A stretch of 64,000 nucleotides of DNA from contig JBALVL010000007.1 in assembly GCA_036961355.1 (NCBI GenBank), positions 1 to 64,000 on the forward strand, in the 5' to 3' direction. The position numbers and the translations under genes were made by a program. Under the pieces are notes generated by a model that saw only the letters and a list, made by a program, of their open reading frames with translations, was not told the origin of the DNA and did not search any database. Source of the DNA: Motiliproteus sp036961355 (lineage in GTDB: Bacteria > Pseudomonadota > Gammaproteobacteria > Pseudomonadales > Balneatricaceae). Below are positions 26,670-35,962 of this stretch, piece by piece (position 1 is the stretch's first letter; each line of letters opens with the position of its first letter).

Positions 26670-28250
26670 ATGAGTCAGGTTAGTCAGCAAGTCGCCCAGC
26701 GCCGCACGTTTGCCATTATCTCCCACCCTGATGCCGGTAAAACCACGATTACCGAAAAGTTACTGCTGTTGGGACAGTTGATCCAGAAGGCGGGAACCGT
26801 AAAAGGCCGCAAGAGCGACCGCCATGCGACCTCAGATTGGATGACGATGGAACAGGATCGGGGTATTTCGATCACCTCGTCGGTTATGCAGTTTCCGTAC
26901 AACGATCGAATCGTCAATCTGCTCGATACACCCGGACACGAAGATTTCTCCGAAGACACCTACCGCACCCTGACGGCAGTGGATTCGGCGCTGATGGTGG
27001 TCGATGGCGCCAAAGGCGTCGAGGCGCGCACCATCAAGCTGATGGATGTCTGTCGATTGCGTGATACGCCGATCTTCTCTTTCGTCAATAAAATGGACCG
27101 CGACATCCGCGATCCGATTGATTTACTTGACGAAATCGAGGCGGTATTGAAAATTAAAGCCGCGCCGATCAACTGGCCGATCGATATGGGTAAGCAGTTT
27201 CGCGGCGTCTATAACCTCTACACCGATACCATCGTCAAATTTAAGCAGGGTCAGAATGCATTGCTGCACGAAGATGAGCAGATTCAAGGGCTCGATAGTG
27301 ACGAAGCGCGCGAGTATCTGGGCGACCTGTATGAAAGCGTTTGCGATGAGATCGAACTGGTACGTGGTGCCTCACACCAGTTTGACCGGCAGGCGTTTCT
27401 GGAGGGTAAGCTGACACCGGTGTTCTTCGGCACCGCGCTGGGTAACTTTGGTGTACGCGAGATGTTGAATGACTTTGTCGAATGGGCCCCGGCACCGATT
27501 GCGCGTGCAACCATTGAGCGTCAGGTCGAAGCTAACGAGGAGAAATTCTCCGGATTTATTTTTAAGATTCAGGCCAATATGGATCCTAAACACCGTGACC
27601 GGATCGCCTTTATGCGGATCTGTTCCGGCAGTTATCGCCAAGGGATGAAGATGCATCACTGTCGGCTTGGCAAAGACGTAAAAGTTGCAGATGCTGTGAC
27701 CTTTCTAGCCGGTGATCGTTCGAATGTTGAGCAGGCCTGGTCCGGCGACATTATCGGCCTGCATAATCATGGAACCATTCAGATCGGCGATACCTTCACT
27801 GAAGGTGATAGCTTGAAATATACCGGCATTCCTCACTTTGCTCCGGAGATGTTCCGCGCAGTTCGTCCTACCGACCCGTTGAGGATGAAACAGTTGCAAA
27901 AAGGGCTGCAGCAACTCTCCGAAGAGGGGGCTGTGCAGTTGTTTATGCCACTCAAAAACAATAATTTGGTGTTGGGGGCTGTAGGACAACTGCAGTTTGA
28001 AGTGGTGGTGTTTCGCCTCAAGGATGAGTATAAAGTGGAGTGCGTATACGAGCCGGTTTCTGTGCAAACGGCCCGCTGGGTCGACTGTGATGACGAGAAG
28101 GTGCTCGAAGAGCTTAAGCGCAAGGGGCATGACAATTTAGCGATTGATGGGGGTGGCTTGTTGACCTATCTGGCACCGACGAGAGTGAACTTGTCGTTAG
28201 CCGAGGAACGCTGGCCCGAAGCCATGTTCCGATCAACCAGGGAGCACTGA
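26670..28250 (+). CDS. prfC: Peptide chain release factor 3
   Basis: This 526-residue GTPase recycles RF1/RF2 after termination. G1 is SHPDAGKTT, G2 includes RGISITS, G3 is DTPGHEDF and G4 is NKMDR. Domains II and III follow to the conserved C-terminal RLKDEYKVECVYEP region. The ATG at 26670 gives the length of E. coli RF3 (529); the earlier in-frame ATG at 26616 adds 18 unrelated residues. GGAAAG lies 11 bp before it. Confidence 0.96.
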   Translation: MSQVSQQVAQRRTFAIISHPDAGKTTITEKLLLLGQLIQKAGTVKGRKSDRHATSDWMTMEQDRGISITSSVMQFPYNDRIVNLLDTPGHEDFSEDTYRTLTAVDSALMVVDGAKGVEARTIKLMDVCRLRDTPIFSFVNKMDRDIRDPIDLLDEIEAVLKIKAAPINWPIDMGKQFRGVYNLYTDTIVKFKQGQNALLHEDEQIQGLDSDEAREYLGDLYESVCDEIELVRGASHQFDRQAFLEGKLTPVFFGTALGNFGVREMLNDFVEWAPAPIARATIERQVEANEEKFSGFIFKIQANMDPKHRDRIAFMRICSGSYRQGMKMHHCRLGKDVKVADAVTFLAGDRSNVEQAWSGDIIGLHNHGTIQIGDTFTEGDSLKYTGIPHFAPEMFRAVRPTDPLRMKQLQKGLQQLSEEGAVQLFMPLKNNNLVLGAVGQLQFEVVVFRLKDEYKVECVYEPVSVQTARWVDCDDEKVLEELKRKGHDNLAIDGGGLLTYLAPTRVNLSLAEERWPEAMFRSTREH

Positions 28251-28289
28251 TTGTGATCTCTCGAAGGTATGCTTAGCCTGGCGTCACCG

Positions 28290-28327
28290 AATAATAAAAA
28301 GCCTGCATTAGCGGGTTTTTTATTATT
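28290..28327. terminator. Bidirectional terminator after prfC
   Basis: AATAATAAAAAGCCTGC pairs with GCGGGTTTTTTATTATT around ATTA. The T run on the plus strand follows the prfC stop by about 60 bp; the A run makes it usable on the minus strand too. Confidence 0.9.
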
Positions 28328-28498
28328 CGCGCTGTCGTAGTTAAAAAACCGTCTGTTTTTTTTACGCTACAGCATATAGGGTGCTTGGTTAAAGGAGTGA
28401 ATTGACAGTTATTTCAATCGCTTGGTTATGTGGCAGGATTTATGCAAAGAACTGTTTGAACAATTAAGCATCATTGCTGATTTGCTTTCATATAGGTT

Positions 28499-28936
28499 GT
28501 GAACAGCCCAGCAGGAAGGGCAATAGCGCTCGTTGGGAGAAGGCATTTGTATATACATAAATCGGTCTATGAGGCTCTGCCTTATTTCTATATAACGGCC
28601 AGTATCGTCATCTTTTTTGTGTTGGATAATCCGTTAATCTATTTCTCTGCCGCAGCCCTTTATTGCGCAGGCGCTTTGGTTTGGGTGACGCGTTCAGCGT
28701 ATCGACGAAAAAACTCCCGGTTTTGCATCGAGAACCGTAAGGGCCGATTACGGTTTCCCGAGCGGCTGTATGAATTTCTCCCGTTTATCTATCTGGCTAT
28801 CGGAGTCGTGATTATTGTAACGATTCCTGGGGTGTTTGGTTTAGCTCCCGGAGGGTTGTTCTGTTTGGCGGGAGTGCTGGTTTGGATTATTCGGGCGATC
28901 TATCGCAGCCATCCAGCGCCTATAGCGAGTGCTTGA
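28499..28936 (+). CDS. Four-helix membrane protein with internal duplication
   Basis: This 145-residue hypothetical protein has two similar halves, each with two hydrophobic segments. Residues 24-70 (YEALPYFYI..., ending GALVWVTRSAYRR) match residues 91-137 (YEFLPFIYL..., ending GVLVWIIRAIYRS). This is a clear internal tandem duplication of a two-helix hairpin. The start is uncertain: GTG at 28499 lacks a good ribosome-binding site, while a TTG at 28547 has GGGAGAAGG just before it. Function unknown; an inner-membrane location is expected. Confidence 0.65.
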   Translation: MNSPAGRAIALVGRRHLYIHKSVYEALPYFYITASIVIFFVLDNPLIYFSAAALYCAGALVWVTRSAYRRKNSRFCIENRKGRLRFPERLYEFLPFIYLAIGVVIIVTIPGVFGLAPGGLFCLAGVLVWIIRAIYRSHPAPIASA

Positions 28937-29144
28937 GCCTATCTTATTGTGATCAGAGAGTGATCATCATGGCTCCAGTCAGTATCGCGCTGTTCTGGTG
29001 GTTTTGCCATCTACGCTATGAATCGGTTCTTTAGTCTCGCGTGTTAGGTCTGTTCAGTCTCCCTGCTTAAAATTAGTGTTGTTTCTCGTATCGTTAGTAT
29101 TCGGTCTTTCCTTGATTGTGATTCCTATTAAAGGCATACGGACT

Positions 29145-29963
29145 ATGGGTGTTGAAGGTTTATGCGATAGTCATTGTCATTTGGATTTTGAGCAATTCGA
29201 CCCGATACGCGAGCAGGTATTGCTGGAAAGCTATCGAGTTGGTGTCCGCGATATCGTGGTTCCGGGGGTCGAGGCTCAATATTGGGATCGACTGTGTCAG
29301 CTTTGTTTCAGTCAGCAACAACACGACCATCCGCGTCTGTGGGCATCACTCGGTCTGCATCCCTGCTTTATCGAAAAGCACCAGCCGGGTGATTTGGCGC
29401 GGCTGGAGAAGCTGTTGAGGGCAAGGGGGTCAGGCAGCCTGTGCCGTGTAGTGGCTGTTGGCGAGATAGGGTTGGATTTTTGGTTGCCTGATAGTGATCG
29501 ATCGACACAGTTAGCACTTTTTAGTGAGCAGTTGGTGCTGGCGAAAAAGTTCGATCTGCCAGTATTGCTGCATGCCCGTAAATCACACGATCAGGTCCTG
29601 CAGCAGCTCCGCGGTACCCCGTTAGGACGGGGCGGTATCGTCCATGCTTTTTCGGGTAGCCTGCAACAGGCTGAGCAGTATATCGCCTTGGGCTTTAAGC
29701 TGGGAGTGGGCGGTGCGGTAACCTATCCGCGAGCAACCAAGCTGCGATCGACTATTAAGTTGTTGGGTGAAGAGCACTGGGTGTTGGAGACAGATGCACC
29801 CGATATGCCGCTTTATGGCATGCAGGGCCGAATCAATCGACCCGATAATATACCGTTAGTTTTACAGGCGTTGGCTGAGTTATTCGAACGGGATGAGCGG
29901 CAGTTGGCCGTGCAGTTGCGCCAAAATGCTGAAACGGTGCTGCCAGAGCTAGCAACCGCTTAA
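29145..29963 (+). CDS. TatD-family metal-dependent hydrolase
   Basis: This 272-residue TIM-barrel hydrolase of the TatD DNase family has the metal motifs DSHCHLD (residues 8-14), GEIGLDFW (about residue 107), HARKSHD, HAFSGS and ETDAPDM (about residue 222). Members are Mg-dependent nucleases or related phosphoesterases. The ATG at 29145 begins the family sequence; an upstream in-frame ATG at 29076 would add a hydrophobic stretch without family similarity. Confidence 0.9.
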   Translation: MGVEGLCDSHCHLDFEQFDPIREQVLLESYRVGVRDIVVPGVEAQYWDRLCQLCFSQQQHDHPRLWASLGLHPCFIEKHQPGDLARLEKLLRARGSGSLCRVVAVGEIGLDFWLPDSDRSTQLALFSEQLVLAKKFDLPVLLHARKSHDQVLQQLRGTPLGRGGIVHAFSGSLQQAEQYIALGFKLGVGGAVTYPRATKLRSTIKLLGEEHWVLETDAPDMPLYGMQGRINRPDNIPLVLQALAELFERDERQLAVQLRQNAETVLPELATA

Positions 29964-29988
29964 GAGTGTTTCTGTGTGAGGTAGGCTA

Positions 29989-30399
29989 TTAGCGTTCTTC
30001 GTGGTATCGCATGCGGTTCTCGGCGTCGAGTACCTTCCATGCAGTTCGTGAGGCGGGGTGGGGAGATAGCTGATAGCGGCCCTCTTCGAGAGGTGTGACG
30101 ATATAGTCCTCATCCGGTGGCGTTAGCAGCAGGTTGGCCAGGTCAGAACTGCTGCTGAGCTTGCTCCAATCATAGCTATCCGCGACGTTCCAGTATTGAA
30201 GGATTTCATTCCGGTGACTGTTGGACACGATTAGATCCAGTGAGCGGCAGCTCGCTGTGCTGCCCTGGCATAGTACTTTAGCTTTGATGTCGAGCACTAA
30301 TTCTCCCGGCTCAACCTGAGGCAGAGTGCTGGTACAGCCAGTAACAAATAATATGGCAGTTGCGGTTAATGTGAACTTAGTGATTAGTTTTTTCATCAT
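29989..30399 (-). CDS. Hypothetical lipoprotein downstream of fabY
   Basis: This 136-residue protein has a type II signal peptide ending in the lipobox LFVTGC (Cys22). The mature part contains two cysteines (LCQGSTASC) that may form a disulfide. I do not recognise the family. It starts 15 bp after the fabY stop on the same strand and is probably co-transcribed. Type VI secretion SciN/TssJ lipoproteins share the GELVLDIKA-like start, but no other T6SS gene is present. Confidence 0.7.
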   Translation of the reverse strand: MMKKLITKFTLTATAILFVTGCTSTLPQVEPGELVLDIKAKVLCQGSTASCRSLDLIVSNSHRNEILQYWNVADSYDWSKLSSSSDLANLLLTPPDEDYIVTPLEEGRYQLSPHPASRTAWKVLDAENRMRYHEER

Positions 30400-30414
30400 A
30401 AATAGTGGCTGGTA

Positions 30415-32325
30415 TCAGCACATGTCCTTGTAGGGGTTGCAGATATCCAGGCTAACTGGCTGAGCGTAGCCGGGAATGCGGATCTGTTTAGCAGTGATGT
30501 CGAGTTGCTCGCCTTCAAGTACGTTGTGGCCAAACAGGTATGTTGGGCGGATCAGGCCGGCGCAGGCTTGCTGGTCATACTCGGTGGCGGTGTGCTGTAC
30601 CTTCTCGTTTCGCTTGAAATACTCGACCATCGCTTGTTTGCCGTGTTTTTTCTCCAGCATTTGAGTGGTGATATGCGGCGCTAATACAACGGCACTGGCG
30701 TTGTTACCGCCGAAACCCTTTGAGTTCAGCAATACGCTATCCATGCCGGTGGTACCGACTTCAAGATGCTGCTGGTCGAGTCGCAGGTTGGATTGGTGAA
30801 CATCGTCTGCAACACTATCGAGTGTGTGGATTCCGGGAATATAACCGTACTGCCAGGTTCCCAGCGAAAGCGTCAGTTGGTCGCCGCCAGCAGTGCCTTG
30901 TGAGTGGCCGATATAGGATTTGAGTGCACAAACGGTCCAGTCTTTGATACCGAACGCTTTGGCAGTCTGGTTGATCACATGGGACTCTGTTACCCGGTTC
31001 TTTGGGGTGCTGGTGCCATGTGCTTGAACGTAGCTACGTTGTTGCAGAGACTCTTCGCCCAGCATCGACTTAACCAGCGCTGCAGCTTTACCCAGTGTGA
31101 TGTAGTTACCGACTCCGGGTGCCGAGATTGATTTTTTATGGCCATCAGCATTGATGAATACCTCGGGAACCGAGCCGAAAATTTGAGCGCCGAGTTGCAG
31201 AGCCAATGAATCATCGCATAGAACGACAAATTGCGACGACTCGCCCATGGTGAAACCGCAGTTGTTAGCGAATGGACGTGATGTCTGACGTAGGTCGTCG
31301 TCGTCCAGTTCTGTCTTGCCTGTTAGGGCCAGCAAGCCTTTCAACTCAGCAAGAGCGCCCATCGCGCGGAACCCTTCAATGACCTCTTCGGTAATCGGCG
31401 CGTCGCTACCGCCTACCAGTACTAGCCTGCGTCGGCCGCTGTTGATGTCTTCAACACCACTACGCAGATTGTAGAGGAAGGTAGCGCAAGCTCCCAGTGA
31501 AGATCCGGTACTGCCTAAGTTTCCGAGTAAGTAAGCGTTGACGAAATCGGCAGGCATTTGACCGTAGCCCAGTGGCATCTGTTTAGAGCTGGTGCGCTTT
31601 CCTATGCTGGGGGACTTGAGCAGCCCGCCGAAACCATAATCATCAAGCTGTCCTATAGAGTTTCCGGCATAGACTGCGACCTGATCAGGCGGTAGCAGAT
31701 CTTGGATCTGCTGCCACGGGATGCCCATGCTTTTAATCGCGTCAGACGCACTGTAGACGGTCATTTGCAAGTTGCGTGGGTGGTGGCGGGATTGGTACAG
31801 ACTACCCGGCTTGAAACCGGTAGGCAGTTGGCCGGCGGCGCGAACTGTCGTGGGCTTGCTATCGGGAAATATTACGTCGAGTTTCTGCTCGTTGTAGACC
31901 TCGACCAGATCATCATTAATCTCAGTCACTTGCCAGTGTTCGGGGATTTGGTGAGGTAGATGGCGTTTGCGCAGGCGGAAGCTTTGATGGGTTGCTGCGG
32001 CTTGTATTTGAGCCGGCCGGTTGAAGACAATGTGATCGATATCGAACCAGTCGGGATGGATTTTGCGAATTAAGGTGTTATTCAGCAACCAGGGTTTATA
32101 ACGTTGTTCAAGCTCGTCGGGTGATAATGTTGTGCCAGCTTTGTCGACGAAGCGGCCCTTCACGTTATCGACGGTTCCGGTTAATGTTGCCAGGCCAAGT
32201 AGAGTCGCCTGAGTGTCGCCTGCGGTCATTTTGTCCAGTACTAAACGGCGATAGGCATGATGGAACGAGGATCTGCCAGCCGGATTGACGCCGCCGAAGC
32301 CGATGATAACGGGAAGATTGGACAC
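30415..32325 (-). CDS. fabY: Beta-ketoacyl-ACP synthase FabY
   Basis: This 636-residue ketosynthase is longer than FabB/FabF and matches the FabY type, which in Pseudomonas aeruginosa (634 residues) starts fatty acid synthesis from acetyl-CoA and malonyl-ACP. The catalytic cysteine lies in LGACATFLYN (about residue 345); the two histidines are in QAHGTSTPKN and SYIGHSQGTAGG. An ATG start at 32379 is possible, but the GTG at 32325 has AAGGAG six bases before it and makes the protein begin SNLPVIIGFGG, like known FabY proteins. Confidence 0.88.
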   Translation of the reverse strand: MSNLPVIIGFGGVNPAGRSSFHHAYRRLVLDKMTAGDTQATLLGLATLTGTVDNVKGRFVDKAGTTLSPDELEQRYKPWLLNNTLIRKIHPDWFDIDHIVFNRPAQIQAAATHQSFRLRKRHLPHQIPEHWQVTEINDDLVEVYNEQKLDVIFPDSKPTTVRAAGQLPTGFKPGSLYQSRHHPRNLQMTVYSASDAIKSMGIPWQQIQDLLPPDQVAVYAGNSIGQLDDYGFGGLLKSPSIGKRTSSKQMPLGYGQMPADFVNAYLLGNLGSTGSSLGACATFLYNLRSGVEDINSGRRRLVLVGGSDAPITEEVIEGFRAMGALAELKGLLALTGKTELDDDDLRQTSRPFANNCGFTMGESSQFVVLCDDSLALQLGAQIFGSVPEVFINADGHKKSISAPGVGNYITLGKAAALVKSMLGEESLQQRSYVQAHGTSTPKNRVTESHVINQTAKAFGIKDWTVCALKSYIGHSQGTAGGDQLTLSLGTWQYGYIPGIHTLDSVADDVHQSNLRLDQQHLEVGTTGMDSVLLNSKGFGGNNASAVVLAPHITTQMLEKKHGKQAMVEYFKRNEKVQHTATEYDQQACAGLIRPTYLFGHNVLEGEQLDITAKQIRIPGYAQPVSLDICNPYKDMC

Positions 32326-32581
32326 CAATGACTCCTTGGAGACAGCTGAGGATGTGTGGGAGACCGTGAACAATTCCAATTGAACAAAAACTAGGAAGTT
32401 GTTGCTGGGTTCCTTGGATAGTCGGGTATTTTATAAGCTGAGTTTATTGGATACTAGCGTAAAACGACGATTGGCTGGGAATAGTTGGTTTTCAGTGATT
32501 AACAGCGGGTTTTAAAGTTTCTTATTGATGTTCATGGTGTTTTTAATAACCATGTGAAAATGTTAGCAAAGGGGATGTTAC

Positions 32582-33244
32582 GTGAAGAAGATTGTAATTG
32601 CGGGTTTGGTGGTTATGGCATCGGTTTCTGGCTGTCAGACTGTTGATCCCTATACCGGTGAGCAAAAGACAAGCAATACGGCGATCGGTGCGGGAATTGG
32701 CGCATTAAGTGGTGCAGTATTGGGTGCTGCAGTGAGCAGTAAGAGCGACCGTAAAAAAGGTGCCTTGACCGGTGCGTTAGTTGGCGGAGCGGTGGGTGGA
32801 GGCGCCGGCTACTACATGGACCAGCAAGAGGCTGTGTTACGTCAGGAGTTGCAAGGAACCGGGGTTCAGGTGGAGCGCCATGGCGACGATATTCGTTTGA
32901 TTATGCCGGGAAATATTACCTTTAGCAGCGGCTCGTATGATTTGGAACGAAGCTTTTCTCCTATTTTAGGGTCCGTCGCCAAGGTGCTGAAAAAGTTTGA
33001 TCAGACGCACTTGCAGATTGACGGCTATACCGATAGCCAGGGTGGTTTTGAGTCAAATCAAACATTGTCTGAAAATCGTGCGGGCAGCGTCGAGCGTTTT
33101 CTTAGCAATGCGGGTGTATCGAGTATGAGGTTGCGAAGCCGGGGTTGGGGGGAGCGATATGCAATTGCCGATAATGCCAGTGCACAGGGGCGGGCGCAGA
33201 ATCGTCGGGTAGAACTTAATATCCGTGGCACTTCCGGATCCTAG
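32582..33244 (+). CDS. OmpA-family lipoprotein with glycine zipper (YiaD-like)
   Basis: This 220-residue protein starts at GTG with AGGGG eight bases upstream. It has a lipobox (VMASVSGC, Cys18), a glycine-zipper segment (about residues 33-80, rich in GxxxG) and a C-terminal OmpA-like peptidoglycan-binding domain (about residues 110-215, with DGYTDSQG and LSENRA). It probably tethers the outer membrane to peptidoglycan. It runs divergent to fabY. Confidence 0.9.
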   Translation: MKKIVIAGLVVMASVSGCQTVDPYTGEQKTSNTAIGAGIGALSGAVLGAAVSSKSDRKKGALTGALVGGAVGGGAGYYMDQQEAVLRQELQGTGVQVERHGDDIRLIMPGNITFSSGSYDLERSFSPILGSVAKVLKKFDQTHLQIDGYTDSQGGFESNQTLSENRAGSVERFLSNAGVSSMRLRSRGWGERYAIADNASAQGRAQNRRVELNIRGTSGS

Positions 33245-33410
33245 CGCTATTTTCAGCGCTTCATTAGGTTGCAGCATCCTCTACACAAGAGGCAGCTAAG
33301 CCGCCTGTTACTGTTTGCCAAATAGGATCGCACCGGTGATTAGTAAATTGGGTAGGTATGGTAGAGTTGTTACTTTATCCGTTTGAGTAATGATGGAGTA
33401 AGCGTTTTAT

Positions 33411-33662
33411 ATGTATACCGAAACTGATATCAATCGGCTGCGTTGGCACTGCCGTCGAGGCATGCTCGAGCTTGATGTGTTGTTGATCCCGTTTCTGGAA
33501 GACCGGTTCCGCACTTTGTCCCTGGAAGATCAGCAACGCTTTGAGAAGCTGATCGCTTGTGAAGATCAGGATATATTTGGTTGGATGATGCGAAATACCG
33601 TCCCTGAAGATACCGACCATCAATGTATCATTAATATCATTCTGGAAAGTGTTCCGGCCTGA
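33411..33662 (+). CDS. sdhE: Succinate dehydrogenase FAD assembly factor
   Basis: This 83-residue protein has the SdhE signature RGMLELD (about residues 16-22), needed to attach FAD covalently to SdhA. It overlaps the next gene, ygfX, by 14 bp, the standard sdhE-ygfX arrangement. Confidence 0.94.
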   Translation: MYTETDINRLRWHCRRGMLELDVLLIPFLEDRFRTLSLEDQQRFEKLIACEDQDIFGWMMRNTVPEDTDHQCIINIILESVPA

Positions 33663-34092
33663 ACGGCTAGAGCTTCAGTTTTCACCAGCACTGGCGGTGC
33701 TGGTGATCTCTGTCCATCTGTTGGCAGCGTTCGCTGTTAGCGTCAGTATTGATGCACCGTCACTCAGGTTATTGTTGATTTTTGTAGTGGCTTTTCAGGC
33801 ACAGTACCTGTGCCGTCGCTATGTCTGGCTTAGTCATCCTGAGTCGGTCGGGTCTATTCGTTGGACTGAGTCGCAGTGGTTTGTCACGCAGGAGAACGGG
33901 CAGGAGACGGAGGTAGCGTTGACGCCAAGCTGCCGTGTTTTCGATCAGTTTGTGTTGTTGCGTCTGCGGTCTGTGGATCTGCAATCCAAACGTCAGTTTT
34001 TCAATCTCTGGTTACCGGGAGGTGGTGATTCGACCGATGCTATTCGTCGGCTTCGGGTGCAGCTGAATCTGACCGACTCCAGTCAAAGTTGA
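33649..34092 (+). CDS. ygfX: YgfX-like membrane protein
   Basis: This 147-residue protein starts at GTG inside the end of sdhE. It has two hydrophobic segments near residues 12-50 and the family start RPERLELQFSPAL. YgfX (CptA) has been described as an inner-membrane partner of SdhE and as a toxin-like inhibitor of cytoskeletal proteins in E. coli. Its 3' end overlaps the end of the convergent nadB by 53 bp. Confidence 0.82.
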   Translation: MFRPERLELQFSPALAVLVISVHLLAAFAVSVSIDAPSLRLLLIFVVAFQAQYLCRRYVWLSHPESVGSIRWTESQWFVTQENGQETEVALTPSCRVFDQFVLLRLRSVDLQSKRQFFNLWLPGGGDSTDAIRRLRVQLNLTDSSQS

Positions 34093-35674
34093 CCGGAGTT
34101 AATACCGTATCCCGATCATCGGGCAGTGTGTCTGGGTAGTTAAGGGTGTAGTGCAGTCCTCGGCTCTCTTTGCGGCGCATCGCTGAACGCACGATCAGCT
34201 CAGCGACAACAGCAAGGTTGCGCAGCTCTAGCAGGTCTTTACTGACTTTGTAGTTGCTGTAGTAGTCAGAGATCTCTTGTTGTAGCAGGGTGATGCGGTT
34301 TAGCGCTCGTTGTAGCCGTTTCTTAGTGCGTACGATGCCGACATAATCCCACATGAAGCGGCGCAGCTCGTCCCAATTATGGGAGATGACGACATCCTCA
34401 TCGGAGTCGGTTACCTGGCTCTCATCCCAGAACGGCGTGCTGGGTAGGGCTTCATTGGCATCCAGTCGGCTGCGTATGTCATCTGCAGCGGCCATGCCGT
34501 AAACGAGGCATTCGAGTAGCGAGTTGCTGGCGAGTCGATTAGCACCGTGGAGGCCGGTGAAAGCGGTTTCGCCGATCGCATATAGCCCTGGGATGTCTGT
34601 TTGTCCGGTATTGCGGGTGATGATTCCGCCGCAGGTGTAGTGCGCCGCAGGAACAACCGGGATGGGATCGCGGGTGATATCGATACCGTATTCCATGCAC
34701 TTGGCATGGATGGTCGGAAAATGGCTGCGGATAAACTCTTCAGGTTTATGCGAGATGTCGAGGTAGAGGCAGTCGCAACCCAGGCGTTTCATCTCATGGT
34801 CTATCGCACGGGCGACGATATCACGCGGCGCCAGTTCTTTGCGGTCGTCGTAGCGATGCATAAATCGACTACCATCTGGCAGCAGTAATCGTCCCCCTTC
34901 ACCGCGCACCGCTTCGGATATCAAAAAGGACTTGGCCTGGGGGTGATACAGGCAGGTCGGATGGAATTGGTTGAACTCCATGTTGGCGACCCGGCAGCCG
35001 GCGCGCCAAGCCATAGCGATACCATCACCTGACGAGCCGTCGGGGTTGCTGGTATAAAGATAGGCTTTACTGGCACCACCGGTGGCCAGTACCACGAAAG
35101 GAGCCAAGATTGTTTGTATATGGCCGCTTTGCTGATCAAGGACATAGGCACCAACGCAACGGTTGCTGGCTAGCCGCAGCTTATGCCGAGTTATCAGGTC
35201 GATGGCGATGGCGTGCGGCATCAGCGTGATGTTGCTGTGCTTACGCGCTTGTTGTAGCAGTGTTTCGGAAACCGCTTTGCCGGTTGCGTCATCGGCGTGG
35301 ACGACACGACGATGGCTGTGGCCACCCTCTTTGGTTAGGTGCAGTGATTGACTATTTTTATCGAGGGTGAACGGTACGCCCTGTTCGAGAAGCCAGTCGA
35401 TACTGGCCTTGCCGTGGCTAACAGTAAACTCGACCGCACTGCGGTGGCTCAGCTGGCCGCCTGCGACCATGGTGTCTTGAACATGGCTGCTGGTCGAATC
35501 CTGCGAGTCGTAAACGGCTGCGATACCCCCCTGTGCTTGGTAGGTAGAGCCTGAGGTAAGTTCACTCTTGCTGAGGACTGCAACACGGGCTTCAGTCGCA
35601 AGTTGCAGGGCCAGGGTAAGGCCGGCTGCACCGCTACCGATCACCAGAACATCGAAATGCCGTTCTTTATTCAT
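34040..35674 (-). CDS. nadB: L-aspartate oxidase
   Basis: This 544-residue flavoprotein oxidises L-aspartate to iminoaspartate, the first step of NAD synthesis. The FAD-binding dinucleotide fold is at residues 6-20 (VLVIGSGAAGL), the active-site region HTRR equivalent is GGHSHRRVVHADD (about residues 117-129), and the second FAD contact is GLYAIGETAFTGLHGANRLASNSLLE. It lies divergent to rpoE, the conserved gammaproteobacterial order. Confidence 0.95.
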   Translation of the reverse strand: MNKERHFDVLVIGSGAAGLTLALQLATEARVAVLSKSELTSGSTYQAQGGIAAVYDSQDSTSSHVQDTMVAGGQLSHRSAVEFTVSHGKASIDWLLEQGVPFTLDKNSQSLHLTKEGGHSHRRVVHADDATGKAVSETLLQQARKHSNITLMPHAIAIDLITRHKLRLASNRCVGAYVLDQQSGHIQTILAPFVVLATGGASKAYLYTSNPDGSSGDGIAMAWRAGCRVANMEFNQFHPTCLYHPQAKSFLISEAVRGEGGRLLLPDGSRFMHRYDDRKELAPRDIVARAIDHEMKRLGCDCLYLDISHKPEEFIRSHFPTIHAKCMEYGIDITRDPIPVVPAAHYTCGGIITRNTGQTDIPGLYAIGETAFTGLHGANRLASNSLLECLVYGMAAADDIRSRLDANEALPSTPFWDESQVTDSDEDVVISHNWDELRRFMWDYVGIVRTKKRLQRALNRITLLQQEISDYYSNYKVSKDLLELRNLAVVAELIVRSAMRRKESRGLHYTLNYPDTLPDDRDTVLTPVNFDWSRSDSAAPEADE

Positions 35675-35817
35675 GGTAATGAAATCGAAATAGGCCTGCC
35701 GTACAGAGTGCTGTTTGGCTAGCGCTGGAGTTACTTGGAAGGCTGGATCTGATCGTCAGTCCGCACCGTTAAACGGGGCTAGGATACCACAGCCGGAAAA
35801 TTTGCTGCTATCCGCGT

Positions 35818-35850
35818 GGAACTTCCCGGATTGATAGTGTTCCTATCAAT
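35818..35850 (+). promoter_or_regulatory. Sigma E-type promoter of rpoE with overlapping palindrome
   Basis: GGAACTT (35818-35824), a 16-bp spacer and TCCTA (35841-35845) fit the extracytoplasmic sigma E/AlgU consensus (GGAACTT, N16-17, TCNNA), consistent with autoregulation of rpoE. A perfect inverted repeat ATTGATAG-TGTTC-CTATCAAT (35830-35850) covers the spacer and -10 region, as a repressor site would. Confidence 0.7.
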
Positions 35851-35962
35851 TAGCCAGCCAGAAGAGCGCAGCGAACAGGTCCTATGACTTGGTTGTATTA
35901 CTACAGGGTACAAGGTAGGTTACCGGATTATTCATATTACCTGGTTACAGGGGCTCAAAGGA

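Noticed and set aside
29989..30399. Type VI secretion lipoprotein TssJ.
   Set aside because: Similarity is limited to a short strand after the lipobox and no other T6SS gene is present.
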